NCBI RefSeq assembly: GCF_041429775.1
Contig: NZ_CP163421.1
Coordinates: forward strand, 620,001-684,000
Length of the DNA: 64,000 nt
Source of the DNA: Glycocaulis abyssi
Lineage (GTDB): Bacteria > Pseudomonadota > Alphaproteobacteria > Caulobacterales > Maricaulaceae
Direction of reading: 5' to 3'
In this document: positions 44,347 through 54,065 of the stretch, one piece after another
Numbering within the stretch: position 1 is the first letter of the stretch
How the letters are laid out: every line of letters begins with the position of its first letter
Program-made: the position numbers and the translations under genes
The notes under the pieces: model-generated
The model's input: the letters and a program-made list of their open reading frames with translations, nothing else
Told to the model about the DNA's origin: nothing
Databases searched by the model: none

Positions 44347-45412
44347 CGGCCCGGCCCAGCACGTCGCGCGTCACCAGCTTGATCCGGCCATCTTCGCCAT
44401 CGTGAATGGCGGCGAGGCCATTGGAAAAGCCCATGCCGCTGAAGGGCAAATCGGTGACGGTGAGCGCGCCGGGGCGATCCAGCCCGGCAATCGACATTTC
44501 GCTGCGCACTTCAATGGCCGAAATCTCTTCCAGCGTGCGTGCGTCAAACACGCCGACCACGCCTTCTGCAGCGAGCGGCACCAGCACGACAGGGCGGCCA
44601 TAAAGCTCGGTATAGGCAAAGTGCAGGACCGATATGCCATCGGCATCGGCGCGTACCGAACCTTCAGAGTCGACGCGGGCCAGACCACCGGTTGAACTGC
44701 CGATGATGATGTCGCCATCCACGCCTGCGCAGCGCTCGGCGGTGAAGGGCAGGGCGATTTCGGCGGTGCGGTTGAGCGTCAGGCGTTCTCCGCCCGTATC
44801 CATCATCCGCCAGACGGTGGCGCGCCGGTTGGCGTGCAACAGGGCAAGTTCGACAAACCCGGTCCCGCGCCGGTAGAGGCAGACGCCCTCGACCGGATCG
44901 CTGACACTGGCAACATCCAGAGGCAGGGGCTCGACGGCCTGCATGCCCGGCAGAACGATGAAGCCGCGCACCAGCCGGTCGGCATCGCTGCCAAACAGCA
45001 GTGAGAGCGTGGTTCCGCGCATGTCAAACGCCGGTACGGCGGCCAGGCTGGTCAGGGCCGGGCCAGCCGTCTGGAAGACGCGCTCGCCAAAATCGTTGAA
45101 GGCGTCGAACCCGCCACCGCGCACGGCCGCGATGATAAGGCCCGCATCGCGCGCCTCTCCATTGGGCAGCAGCGCGATGTGATCGGCGGCGCTGGCCTCC
45201 TGCGTCATCCCCGTGACCGGAACCGCGCGGATATTGGCTGTCGTCCCGGCGCGCTCGCGGTCTTCGGTGGCCGGTGGCTCTTCGCAAGCGCTTAGGGTAG
45301 CCGCTAGACAGAGGCTAGCGAGCGCCGCTCCCAAGGTCCGCGTACGGCGAAAGTGCGCCCCGGCCCCTTTTGCACGTTGAAGAAAAGCGTCGTTCCGTCC
45401 GGTGAAAAGCAT
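44330..45412 (-). CDS. Phytase-like beta-propeller lipoprotein
   Basis: The 360-residue product carries a lipoprotein signal ending LSAC (Cys43). A repetitive beta-rich sequence follows with 3-phytase-like features (GLIIAAVRGGGFDAFNDFG, GVCLYRRGTGFVELALLHANRR, FSNGLAAIHDGEDGRIKLV). Beta-propeller phytases hydrolyse phytate outside the cell. The adjacent phoX gene and the Pho-box-like site at 46784-46801 support a phosphate-acquisition role. The start is uncertain: ATG at 45412 overlaps phoX by 109 bases but keeps a basic signal N terminus, while a TTG at 45334 would reduce the overlap. Its last 17 bases overlap ctaA convergently. Confidence 0.72.
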   Translation of the reverse strand: MLFTGRNDAFLQRAKGAGAHFRRTRTLGAALASLCLAATLSACEEPPATEDRERAGTTANIRAVPVTGMTQEASAADHIALLPNGEARDAGLIIAAVRGGGFDAFNDFGERVFQTAGPALTSLAAVPAFDMRGTTLSLLFGSDADRLVRGFIVLPGMQAVEPLPLDVASVSDPVEGVCLYRRGTGFVELALLHANRRATVWRMMDTGGERLTLNRTAEIALPFTAERCAGVDGDIIIGSSTGGLARVDSEGSVRADADGISVLHFAYTELYGRPVVLVPLAAEGVVGVFDARTLEEISAIEVRSEMSIAGLDRPGALTVTDLPFSGMGFSNGLAAIHDGEDGRIKLVTRDVLGRAVTAPE

Positions 45413-46727
45413 GGGCCTGTTATCTCGCTGTATTCGCCATCTGCATCAGGAGCCGCGTTGCGGCCGATCGTGTAGAGTTGTCCGGCGGGTGTGACCCCCC
45501 GGATGAATTGTTCCCCGTCGCCATCTTCGACAACTATGAGGTCGCCCCAGGGCGCAATTGTGATGTTGTCGCATTTCTCAAGCAGGCGCGCATCGGTGGA
45601 TTCCACAAAGAGCGTCAGCTGGCCCGGTGCCTCGCGCTCGCGCGGCGTGCCTTCATGGGGGCTGGGGCGGTAGCGCCAGATCTGGCCGATCTGGGCGGGG
45701 CCGCCATCGGTACAGCAGAAATAGAGCTCGCCTTCACCAAACCAGGCACCTTCCCCGCGCGTGAAATTGGCCGCGCCCGCAGCAATGGAGCGTGCGGCAA
45801 GGTCATTCTCCGGGTTGTGGATGGCTTCCATATCCACCCAGACCACATCCAGCGTCTCGCCGACGGGAATGGGATCGGCGCTGCCTTCCCAGTTGCGGGT
45901 ATCGGCGCCGGGCCGGCCTCGAATGGCCAGAGCCTGCAGCTTTCCGCCGCGCCAGAACTCTCCCCGGCGGTCGGGAATGAAGCGGGTGAACAGGCCCGGC
46001 TCGGCATCTTCTGTCTGGTAGGCAATGCCGGTGGCCGGATCGACCGCCACCGCCTCGTGGCGGAAACGGCCCATGCCACGCAGCGCTATCGGTTCAACCA
46101 GTGTTGTAGCCGATGCGGGAACCTCGAAATTCCAGCCATGGTCGAGGCGCGCCACGCTGCCCTGCTGCATCAGGGTTTCCTCGCAGCTGATCCAGCTGCC
46201 CCACGGCGTTGGCCCGCCTGCGCAGTTATTGACCGTGCCGGCGAGCGACAGGAATTCCCGCTCCACGCGGCGGCGGCGCAGATTGTAGTGGACGGTCGTG
46301 GTGCCGCCCAGATGCGGTTCACCGCCGGGCAGCGTGTCATAGAGATAGGACGGATCGATCCGGTCGAGCAGGTTGTGGTCGGCCCCGAAGGGTGATTTCT
46401 CCACCTCGCCGGGATTGAGCTCGTGGTTGCGCACAAGGATTACGCTGTCCGTATCGGGACCGGCAAAACAGGCCATGCCATCATGGTCACCGGGCACCAG
46501 CAGCCCGTCATCCATCGTCTGCCCGGTTTCAGAAAAGCTGGTGTAGGAAAAGCCGCCGGCAGGTCGAACAGTCCGCGCCCATCCCGCCGCAGCGGGCCAT
46601 AGCCGCGCACCTGGTTGAGATAAGTTCCTGGTGACCTGCCATTACATCCGGTCAGCGCGGCAAGCCCTGCAAAGGCGGTTGCAGTGGCGGCGGCTGTGCC
46701 AAGGAACCGGCGGCGGGACAGGGGCAT
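45304..46727 (-). pseudogene. phoX: PhoX-like alkaline phosphatase gene with a frameshift
   Basis: The N-terminal part (from ATG 46727, GGAGAAGA upstream) has a twin-arginine signal (SRRRFLGTAAATATAFAG) with a Cys (LTGC), then GRGLFDLPA. The rest, in another frame, is a full PhoX-type propeller (DDGLLVPGDHDGMACF, SWISCEETL, GRFRHEAVAVDP, PCFSPDGTTLFFNVQ). The two frames meet at 46551-46560, where restoring one base gives LPAGFSYTSFSETGQ, the expected PhoX sequence. So a one-base deletion splits an otherwise intact gene. This could be a true mutation or a sequencing error. PhoX is an exported, calcium- and iron-dependent phosphatase. Confidence 0.85.
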
Positions 46728-46783
46728 GGCTCTTCTCCAGACTGACGGGCTGATAGGCTGAGCGATGATAATCTATAGGTGAT

Positions 46784-46801
46784 TTGTCAGGCGCATGACA
46801 G
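46784..46801 (-). promoter_or_regulatory. Pho-box-like site upstream of phoX
   Basis: On the minus strand, CTGTCAT (46795-46801) and CTGACAA (46784-46790) are separated by four bases, giving the 11-base repeat of PhoB binding sites. The second repeat matches five of seven consensus positions. TATAGA lies just downstream at 46772-46777 and could be the -10 box. The site is about 57 bases ahead of the phoX ATG. Confidence 0.6.
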
Positions 46802-46898
46802 TGCGCCGCCAAACCTCTGCTGCGAGTGCGCAATAAGCTACGGTATTTATATACCGCATTGCTATCGCCCTGAATTTCAGTGTTTTTCACAGACGGTG

Positions 46899-46927
46899 TT
46901 GACACCAATCGTTGGCAGGCGTAACAG
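46899..46927 (+). promoter_or_regulatory. Candidate promoter for rplM-rpsI
   Basis: TTGACA (46899-46904) and TAACAG (46922-46927) are separated by exactly 17 bases, 62 bases ahead of the rplM start. The -35 box is a perfect consensus and the -10 box is moderate. It lies in the 261-base gap between divergent phoX and rplM. Confidence 0.6.
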
Positions 46928-46988
46928 CCCGCATCCCATGAGAGGCCGGGCGGTTCCGGCTTCGCTGTCCAGTTTCAAGGCCCACGCG

Positions 46989-47456
46989 ATGAAGACCTTC
47001 TCCGCCAAGCCCGCAGACGTTGAACACAAATGGGTTGTGATTGATGCCGAGGGGGCCGTTGTTGGCCGTCTTGCCGCCTATATCGCGACCCGTCTGCGCG
47101 GCAAGCACCGTCCCGACTTTACCCCGCACACCGATTGCGGCGACCACGTTGTGGTCATCAATGCCGACAAGGTGATTTTCACGGGTAACAAGTACGAAGA
47201 CAAGCGCTATTACCGCCACACCGGCCACCCGGGCGGCATCAAGGAAACCAGCCCGCGCAAGCTGATCGAGGGCAAGTTCCCCGAGCGCGTTCTGGAGAAC
47301 GCCGTCAAGCGCATGCTGCCGAAAGAAAGCCCGCTGGCGCGCACCCAGTTTGGAAAACTGCGCGTTTATGCTGGCCCTGAGCACAAGCACGAGGCCCAGC
47401 AGCCGGAAGTCGTCGACTTCAAGTCCCTTAACACCAAAAACGTGCGGAGCGCATAA
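46989..47456 (+). CDS. rplM: 50S ribosomal protein L13
   Basis: The 155-residue ribosomal protein has the L13 signature sequences [39 protein letters not shown] and [16 protein letters not shown]. The ATG at 46989 begins a typical L13 product; the longer open frame upstream crosses the promoter. The TAA of rplM overlaps the ATG of rpsI (TAATG), so the two are translationally coupled in the usual L13-S9 operon. Confidence 0.97.
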   Translation: MKTFSAKPADVEHKWVVIDAEGAVVGRLAAYIATRLRGKHRPDFTPHTDCGDHVVVINADKVIFTGNKYEDKRYYRHTGHPGGIKETSPRKLIEGKFPERVLENAVKRMLPKESPLARTQFGKLRVYAGPEHKHEAQQPEVVDFKSLNTKNVRSA

Positions 47457-47956
47457 TGGCCGAACAAGCACGCTCTCTTGAAGACCTGAAATCGGCGATG
47501 AAGCAGGCCGACGCTCCGGTCGTCACCGAAACCGAAGACGCGGTCGTCGCTGAACCGAAGATCGACGAGCATGGCCGCGCCTATGCCACCGGCAAGCGCA
47601 AGAACGCCATCGCCCGCGTCTGGATCAAGCCGGGCGCCGGCAGAATTGTCGTCAATGGCCGCGAGCAGGAAGTCTATTTTGCCCGCCCGGTGCTGCGCAT
47701 GATGCTGGCCCAGCCGTTCGAGACGGCTGAGCGCGTCGACCAGTATGACGTGTACGCCACGGTCACCGGTGGCGGCCTCTCCGGCCAGGCCGGTGCGGTG
47801 CGTCACGGCATCTCCAAGGCGCTGACCTATTACGAGCCGGCGCTGCGCGGTGTGCTGAAAGCTGGCGGCTTCCTGACCCGTGACAGCCGCGTGGTCGAGC
47901 GTAAGAAATACGGCAAGAAGAAAGCCCGCCGCAGCTTCCAGTTCTCGAAGCGCTAA
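47456..47956 (+). CDS. rpsI: 30S ribosomal protein S9
   Basis: The 166-residue protein ends with the S9 C-terminal hallmark [12 protein letters not shown], and its core ([41 protein letters not shown]) is typical. It carries about 38 extra N-terminal residues (acidic and Glu-rich), longer than enteric S9 but seen in Alphaproteobacteria. An intrinsic terminator lies at 48003-48032. Confidence 0.97.
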   Translation: MAEQARSLEDLKSAMKQADAPVVTETEDAVVAEPKIDEHGRAYATGKRKNAIARVWIKPGAGRIVVNGREQEVYFARPVLRMMLAQPFETAERVDQYDVYATVTGGGLSGQAGAVRHGISKALTYYEPALRGVLKAGGFLTRDSRVVERKKYGKKKARRSFQFSKR

Positions 47957-48002
47957 GGCTTATTCTCCGCACTTGCGGCGGAGCCATGCCGATCATACGA
48001 AC

Positions 48003-48032
48003 CGGGCGGTGCCAGATGGCGCCGCCCGTTTT
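48003..48032 (+). terminator. Intrinsic terminator after rpsI
   Basis: CGGGCGGTGCC (48003-48013) pairs with GGCGCCGCCCG (48018-48028), with one G-U pair, around an AGAT loop, followed by TTTT. It ends the ribosomal operon before the convergent phaC gene. Confidence 0.9.
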
Positions 48033-48047
48033 CGTTGGGCACGCTCC

Positions 48048-49997
48048 CTAACTCCTCACCTTCACATATTCGCCCGGGGCCGGGCACAAGGGTTTGAGCT
48101 TGCCCCCGCCGGGTTTTCTCGCCGGAACCTGCGTGTCGTTCATTGACAAGAGCCACGCCTTCCAGTGCGGCCACCAGGAGCCGGGATGCTCCTTCGCACC
48201 TTTGAGCCAGTCCTCGCGGGTGTCGGGCAGGGTCTCATTGATCCAGTGCTGGTATTTGTTCGCGTCGGGGTGATTGACCACGCCCGCGATATGGCCCGAC
48301 CCCGCCATCATGTATTGCGTCTTGCCGCCGAACAGGCGCGCGGAGCGGTAAACCGAATCCGCCGGCGCGATATGGTCTTCCTTGCTGGCCTGCATGAAGA
48401 CCGGGATTTTCACCTTCTTCAGGCTCAGACGATGCCCGCCAAGCTCCAATTCCCCTTTGGAAAGAGCGTTCTGCTTGTAGAACTTCTCCAGATAGTAGAG
48501 GTGCAGCGTCTTGGGCATGCGCGTCTGGTCGGCATTCCAGTAGAGCAGGTCAAAGGCCTGCGGCGTCTTGCCGAGCAGGTAGTTGTTGATGACGAAAGAC
48601 CAGACCAGATCGTTCGCGCGCAGCATGTTGAACGTGTCAGCCATGGTGCGCCCGTCCAGCACGCCGCCCTGCACATCCATCAGCCGGCCGATCTCCTTGA
48701 ACCATTCATCATCGATAAAGACCAGAAGCTCGCCCGCCAGCTCGAAATCCAGCTGTGCGGCAAAGAAGGTGGCCGAGGCGATGCGGTCATCCTTCTCGGC
48801 GGCCATCAGGGCGAGCGCGCTGCCCAGCATGGTGCCGCCAATGCAATAGCCGATGGCGTCTACCTGCCGCTCGCCAGTGGCTTGCTCCACGCATTCCAGC
48901 GCCTGAAACAGGCCCTGGCGGATATAGTCCTCGAAGGTCGCATCCTTCATGGACTGATCGGGATTGACCCACGAGATCAGGAAGACGGTGAAGCCCTGCT
49001 CAGTCAGCCAGCGGATCAGCGAGCCCTGCGGGCGCATGTCCATGATGTAGAACTTGTTGATCCAGGGCGGGGCGATCAGGATCGGGCGCTGGCGCACGGT
49101 GTCGGTCGCCGGCGCATACTGGATCAGCTCCATCACGCCATTGCGGTAGATGACATCGCCCGGCGTCGCGGCGAGATCCTTGCCGACCTCGAAGCCGTCC
49201 ATGTCTGTCTGGGTGAGGGCGAGGCGGCCATTGCCGCGTTCAAGGTCATTGACCAGATTCATCAGCCCGCGTGACAAATTCTCGCCCTTCGTCTCGAACG
49301 TGGCTTTGAGCACGTCCGGATTGGTCAGCGCGAAATTGGTCGGCGACATGGCGTCGATCATCTGGCGGGTGACGAAATTCACCTTGCGCCGCGTCTCTTC
49401 GTCTATGCCCCTGGCATTATTGACGAGGCTCAAAAGGAAGCGCTGGTTTAGCAGATAGGACTGGCGCATGGCGTCGAACATGGGATGCTCGGTCCACTCA
49501 GCTGCCCGCCAGCGCTTGTCGCCCTTTTCCGGCTCGATGACGGGCGGAGCGTCCTCGCCCATCATCTTTTTGGTGGCACCGGCCCACAGGTCCAGATAGC
49601 CGCGATAGAGGTCCGACTGGGCCTGCAGCAGCAATTCGGGGTCACCCAGCACATTCTCCCATGTCTTTGCCAGTTCCGGCGATGCGTGCAGCGGATCGGC
49701 CTGCGGTTTCAGCGCCGGATCGCCGTCCAGAGAGCGCCGCATCATGTCGGCCATCAGCTTCTGACTTTTCAGGGCCGACTGCATGACATTGCGCGAGATG
49801 GTTTCCAGCGTCTCCAGATCGGCCGCAGGCAGGCTGGGGAAGGGCGTCTCCGGCGTGGACGCGCTGCCAGCCGGTGCTGGCTTTACCGCGTCCTGTTCAG
49901 GCTTGCGCGCGCGTTTTGCGGCCGTTGATTTGGCCGCCGGTTTCTTATCCGATGATGCAGGTTTCTTGCGTTTGGGAGCGGTTTTCTTCTCGGCCAT
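48048..49997 (-). CDS. phaC: Class I polyhydroxyalkanoate synthase
   Basis: The 649-residue enzyme polymerises (R)-hydroxyacyl-CoA into storage polyester granules in the cytoplasm. An N-terminal Lys/Ala/Pro-rich segment precedes the PhaC N domain and the alpha/beta-hydrolase core. The catalytic cysteine is Cys385 in the lipase-like box GYCIGG. The conserved His lies in GSGHIAGVVN and the Asp in ASKEDHIAP. The ATG at 49997 starts a family-like product. It is convergent with rpsI. Confidence 0.95.
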   Translation of the reverse strand: MAEKKTAPKRKKPASSDKKPAAKSTAAKRARKPEQDAVKPAPAGSASTPETPFPSLPAADLETLETISRNVMQSALKSQKLMADMMRRSLDGDPALKPQADPLHASPELAKTWENVLGDPELLLQAQSDLYRGYLDLWAGATKKMMGEDAPPVIEPEKGDKRWRAAEWTEHPMFDAMRQSYLLNQRFLLSLVNNARGIDEETRRKVNFVTRQMIDAMSPTNFALTNPDVLKATFETKGENLSRGLMNLVNDLERGNGRLALTQTDMDGFEVGKDLAATPGDVIYRNGVMELIQYAPATDTVRQRPILIAPPWINKFYIMDMRPQGSLIRWLTEQGFTVFLISWVNPDQSMKDATFEDYIRQGLFQALECVEQATGERQVDAIGYCIGGTMLGSALALMAAEKDDRIASATFFAAQLDFELAGELLVFIDDEWFKEIGRLMDVQGGVLDGRTMADTFNMLRANDLVWSFVINNYLLGKTPQAFDLLYWNADQTRMPKTLHLYYLEKFYKQNALSKGELELGGHRLSLKKVKIPVFMQASKEDHIAPADSVYRSARLFGGKTQYMMAGSGHIAGVVNHPDANKYQHWINETLPDTREDWLKGAKEHPGSWWPHWKAWLLSMNDTQVPARKPGGGKLKPLCPAPGEYVKVRS

Positions 49998-50090
49998 GAC
50001 AGACAGCACTTCCGGTAGGGCGTGACACTGATGAAGCGAAGCGTATAGAAAGCGTGTGATCCGTCCAATCCCTTCGGGAGGATAACTGTT

Positions 50091-50429
50091 TTGCGCAACC
50101 TGACTGCCTTGCTGATGAGCGTGGCGCTTGGCGGCCCGCTTCTTTCCGGTTGCGCGCTCGTGACCGTGCCGGACACCGGGGAGGGCTGGGCCAGTGCACG
50201 CATGGCTGAAGACCCTGACCGGGAGCCGCCCGCCTTCGTGCCCGAAATTCCGCGCCCGCAAGTGGAAAGCTGGCGGATGGCATCTGCTGCGCGCGAACTG
50301 GCCGATACGCGCGACCTGGTGGTGTCGCAGGCCCAGCTGGTCCAGCTTCCCCCCATTGATCCGCTGGTGTACGGCCAGCAGGCGCGTGAGCGGGCGACAC
50401 CGCCGCCTCCGCCTGCCCGCCGGGACTGA
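50091..50429 (+). CDS. Small lipoprotein
   Basis: The 112-residue protein starts with TTG at 50091, preceded eight bases upstream by GGGAGGA. It has a lipoprotein signal ending LLSGC (Cys21). The mature part is short and proline-rich, with no recognised domain. It is divergent from phaC and followed after 48 bases by glpX. A role in the envelope is likely but nothing more specific can be said. Confidence 0.7.
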   Translation: MRNLTALLMSVALGGPLLSGCALVTVPDTGEGWASARMAEDPDREPPAFVPEIPRPQVESWRMASAARELADTRDLVVSQAQLVQLPPIDPLVYGQQARERATPPPPPARRD

Positions 50430-50477
50430 GCGCAATTGCCCGACAACTCTGCCTTTCACACAAGGAATGTCTGTTAA

Positions 50478-51437
50478 ATGACCTCGTCGTCTCTATCCAA
50501 TCTCGCCCTCGGTGCTGTTGAGGCCGCTGAACGCGCCGCTATCGCGGCTGCCCGGCTGGCCGGGCGCGGTGACAAGATCGCCGCCGATCAGGCCGCGGTC
50601 GATGCCATGCGCAAAGCCTTCAACGATATGCCCATGCGCGGGCGTATCGTGATCGGGGAAGGCGAGCGCGACGAAGCCCCGATGCTCTATATCGGCGAGG
50701 AAGTCGGTACTGGCGAAGGCCCTGAGATCGATATCGCGCTTGATCCGCTGGAAGGCACCTCGCTGACCGCTGGCGGCAAGCCCGAAGCGCTGACCCTGCT
50801 GGCGCTGGCTCCGCGTGGCGGCCTGCTGCATGCGCCTGACACCTATATGGACAAGATCGCGGTCGGGCCGGGCCTGCCCGGCGGCGTCATCAATCTGGAC
50901 CGGCCGGTTGGCGAGAACGTTGCTGCGGTGGCTAAAGCCAAAGGCGTCCCGGTGTCAGAAGTTACCGTCTGCGTGCTGGAGCGGGAACGCCACCAGTCGA
51001 TCATTGATGGTGTCCGCGCTGCGGGTGCGCGCGTGGTGCTGATCCCCGATGGCGATGTCGCTGCCATCATCGCAGCGGCAGACCCGGCGACGAATGTAGA
51101 CATGTATGTCGGGCAGGGCGGGGCGCCGGAGGGCGTGCTCTCTGCGGCGGTATTGCGCTGTCTTGGCGGGCAGATCGAATGCCGTCTCTTCTTCCGCAAT
51201 GATGACGAACGTGCGCGCGCCGCCAAGACCGGGATCAAGGATCTCGACCGCAAATATACCGGCGCGGAGATGGCGTCCAAAGACTGCCTGTTCGTGGCCA
51301 GCGGCGTGACGGGCGGCCAGTTGCTTGATGCTGTCCGGCACAGTCCCGGCACGGTGACAACACAAACGCTCCTGCTGTCTTCGGCACCGCGCTCGCGCCG
51401 CATCATCACCACACAGCGCTTCGTGGAGGGCGGCTGA
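50478..51437 (+). CDS. glpX: Fructose-1,6-bisphosphatase class II
   Basis: The 319-residue enzyme has the GlpX motifs VIGEGERDEAPML, ALDPLEGTSL, and GQGGAPEGVLSAA, and the C-terminal CLFVASGVTGG. It removes the C1 phosphate of fructose-1,6-bisphosphate in gluconeogenesis and needs a divalent metal. It starts 48 bases after the small lipoprotein gene and is followed closely by recJ. Confidence 0.95.
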   Translation: MTSSSLSNLALGAVEAAERAAIAAARLAGRGDKIAADQAAVDAMRKAFNDMPMRGRIVIGEGERDEAPMLYIGEEVGTGEGPEIDIALDPLEGTSLTAGGKPEALTLLALAPRGGLLHAPDTYMDKIAVGPGLPGGVINLDRPVGENVAAVAKAKGVPVSEVTVCVLERERHQSIIDGVRAAGARVVLIPDGDVAAIIAAADPATNVDMYVGQGGAPEGVLSAAVLRCLGGQIECRLFFRNDDERARAAKTGIKDLDRKYTGAEMASKDCLFVASGVTGGQLLDAVRHSPGTVTTQTLLLSSAPRSRRIITTQRFVEGG

Positions 51438-51443
51438 CCGCAT

Positions 51444-53219
51444 ATGGCTGGCCGCGAACCGCTCTTTGGCGTCACCGCATCGGTAACAGGACGCGCCTGG
51501 GCGCTCAGTGACGCACCAGATGAGGTGGTGGCAGCGATTGTGCGCGCCACAGGGTGTAATGACGCGCTGGCGCGCCTGATGGCGTCGCGGGGTATCGGCG
51601 TTGACGATGCGCCCGGCTTCCTGTCTCCACGCCTGCGTGACAGCTTTCCCGATCCGTCGAGCTTTCTGGGCATGGACGCCGCAGCGCGCGCCGTCTGGGA
51701 CGCCGTGGAGGCTGGCACGCGCATCGCCATCTTTGCCGATTATGATGTCGATGGGGCGAGCTCTGGCGCGCAGCTGGTACGCTGGCTGCGGGCGGTGGGG
51801 CAGGAGGCGCTGACCTATGTGCCCGACCGCATCGAGGAAGGCTACGGCCCCTCTGCCGAAGCCTTCACCAGCCTGAAGGCGGCAGGGGCGGGGCTGGTCG
51901 TGACGGTCGATTGCGGCGCGGCGGCGCATGGCGCGCTGGAAAGCGCCGCTGGCATGGGCCTGCCGGTCGTGGTGATCGACCACCATCTGATGGACGGGCC
52001 ACCGCCGCCCGCGCTGGCGCTCGTCAATCCCAACCAGCCCGGCGACATATCGGGCTGCGGGCATATGGCGGCGGCAGGCGTGACGCTGGTTTTTCTGGCG
52101 GCGTTGAACCGCGAAGGACGGGCCAGGGGCGCCTTCAAGGGTCAGGAACCCGATATCCTCGCCATGACCGATCTGGCGGCGCTGGGGACGATCTGCGATG
52201 TCGTGCCACTGACCGGACCAAACCGCGCCATCGTCACGCAGGGCCTGAAGGTGATGAGCGGCTGGCAGAAGGCCGGGCTGGCGGCGCTGGCAGACGTTTC
52301 CGGCCTGACAGGACCGGCCAGCCCCTATTATGCAGGCTTCCTGCTGGGGCCGCGCATCAATGCCGGTGGCCGCGTGGGCGTGGCGGGCCTCGGACTGGAA
52401 CTGCTCGGGAGTGATGATGCCGCGCGCGTGCGCGAAATTGCGCTGGAGCTGGACCGGCTGAATGCCGAACGCAAGGCCATTGAGGACGGTGTGCTGACGG
52501 CTGCGCTGGACGAGATTGAGTCCGGGCGCATCGACGCTAGCGGCCCGGTAATCGTGCTGGCCGGGGAGGGGTGGCATCCCGGCGTGATCGGCATCGCGGC
52601 CGGGCGCATCAAGGACCAGTTCAACCGGCCGACCATCGTGATCGGCGTGGAGAACGGCATCGGCAAGGGATCAGGACGGTCCTGCCCCGGCGTGCATCTG
52701 GGCAATGCGATAATGGCGGCGCGCGACGCCGGGCTGCTGGAAAAAGGGGGCGGGCACGCCATGGCGGCGGGTCTGACGGTCGAGGCCGCCCGGATCGGCG
52801 CATTCCGGGACTTCCTCGCCGAGCGGCTCGCGCCGGAATGGGCCGCAGCCGATGAGGCCCGCACCTTGCGCCTTGATGGCGTGGTCCACCCGGCCGCGGT
52901 GGATTTTGATTTTGGCGAGTCGCTCAAGCAGGCGGCGCCCTTCGGCGTGGGCAATCCCGAACCGCGCTTTGCCCTGTCGGATCTGCATATCCGCTTCGTG
53001 AAGGAGGTGGGGACCGGCCATCTGCGCTTCACCTTCGAGGCCGATACCGGCGCGCAGGTGTCAGGCATAGCGTTCCGGGCGCTTGGAAAGCCGCTGGGCG
53101 ACGCGCTGACAACCGGACGTGACCAAAGATGGCATGTCGCAGGGCGCATCAAGGCCGAAGATAATCGCTTCGGACGCAAGGCAGAGCTGCATCTGGAAGA
53201 TATGGCACCGGCCGTTTGA
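51444..53219 (+). CDS. recJ: Single-stranded-DNA-specific exonuclease RecJ
   Basis: The 591-residue DHH-family exonuclease degrades 5' single strands in recombination and mismatch repair. The phosphoesterase motifs are visible as IFADYDVDGASSGAQ, VTVDCGAA, VVIDHHLM and GPRINAGGRVG, and DHHA1-type sequence GIAAGRIKDQFNRPTIVIG follows. The C-terminal OB-fold region is present. It starts six bases after the glpX stop, so the two are co-transcribed. Confidence 0.95.
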   Translation: MAGREPLFGVTASVTGRAWALSDAPDEVVAAIVRATGCNDALARLMASRGIGVDDAPGFLSPRLRDSFPDPSSFLGMDAAARAVWDAVEAGTRIAIFADYDVDGASSGAQLVRWLRAVGQEALTYVPDRIEEGYGPSAEAFTSLKAAGAGLVVTVDCGAAAHGALESAAGMGLPVVVIDHHLMDGPPPPALALVNPNQPGDISGCGHMAAAGVTLVFLAALNREGRARGAFKGQEPDILAMTDLAALGTICDVVPLTGPNRAIVTQGLKVMSGWQKAGLAALADVSGLTGPASPYYAGFLLGPRINAGGRVGVAGLGLELLGSDDAARVREIALELDRLNAERKAIEDGVLTAALDEIESGRIDASGPVIVLAGEGWHPGVIGIAAGRIKDQFNRPTIVIGVENGIGKGSGRSCPGVHLGNAIMAARDAGLLEKGGGHAMAAGLTVEAARIGAFRDFLAERLAPEWAAADEARTLRLDGVVHPAAVDFDFGESLKQAAPFGVGNPEPRFALSDLHIRFVKEVGTGHLRFTFEADTGAQVSGIAFRALGKPLGDALTTGRDQRWHVAGRIKAEDNRFGRKAELHLEDMAPAV

Positions 53220-53313
53220 GCGTGGCCGGAATGTGCCGGGCTGCACAAGAAACTACCCGCAGGGCTTGCGTGCGGGATTCGGCTTGGATATAGAACCGCT
53301 CTCGCGCTGATGC

Positions 53314-53388
53314 GGGCCCTTCGTCTATCGGTTAGGACGCCAGGTTTTCAACCTGGAAAGAGGGGTTCGATTCCCCTAGGGCCTGCCA
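53314..53388 (+). tRNA. tRNA-Glu (TTC)
   Basis: Acceptor GGGCCCT pairs with AGGGCCT (one G-U pair), the anticodon loop TTTTCAA carries TTC, and CCA is encoded at 53386-53388. Confidence 0.95.
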
Positions 53389-53480
53389 CCGCGTGAACCT
53401 CCCGAAAATTTTCTGAACTGAACATCCTGCATGCACGCCACGCATTGTGGCGCACCGGCACGGCGATGGCTGTGACGGGG

Positions 53481-53810
53481 CTAGCCCGCCAGTATGGCGG
53501 CGGCAAGCCACGCCAGGGCGGTCCAGGCCAGACCATTGCTGATCACGACAAACGCCAGTGTCCGGCGCATGGACCACCGCCCGGTGCCGGCCAGCAGGTC
53601 TGTATCTGTCAGCTGAAAGCTGAAGCCTGTCAGCTGGGTATCAAGATGGCGTTGAAGGTCATGGGCAGGTGAGGGGACGGGGGGCGTTGAAGCCATTGCC
53701 GCGTCCAGCAGCGGTGCCGGTTGTGTCTCAACGGCAAGGCCATCGGCATCGCCAGGCAGCGCGCGGGCATCGGCGCTGTCAGCCGTTTCGGACCGTGCAT
53801 TGGCAGCCAT
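53481..53810 (-). CDS. Small single-pass membrane protein of unknown function
   Basis: The product of about 109 residues has an acidic, low-complexity N-terminal half and one C-terminal membrane helix (LAFVVISNGLAWTALAWLAAAIL) preceded by Arg-Arg. No family is recognised. The start could be 53810 or 53861. It is transcribed against recJ and tRNA-Glu. The AT-rich gap upstream separates it from the secreted protein gene at 54066. Confidence 0.45.
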   Translation of the reverse strand: MAANARSETADSADARALPGDADGLAVETQPAPLLDAAMASTPPVPSPAHDLQRHLDTQLTGFSFQLTDTDLLAGTGRWSMRRTLAFVVISNGLAWTALAWLAAAILAG

Positions 53811-54065
53811 CGCGCTAGCCCCAGTACATTTTCGACTCGTCAAATATTGTGATTCAAGCACTTAAAGAAATAATAATTGAATGGCGTACTCAGTTCGCGT
53901 TGCGGTCCCGGCACGGGCGCGCAGGGTGGCGCTGTAGTATTTCTGCATCTGGTGGACGGTATAATCGTTTCGCGGCCCGGACACGCCTTCTGGGGCGTGA
54001 TTTTACTGGCCACGTCAATGCAAATTTGATAACGGTAAACAGAAGGTAAATCCGAGGGGTTCGCA

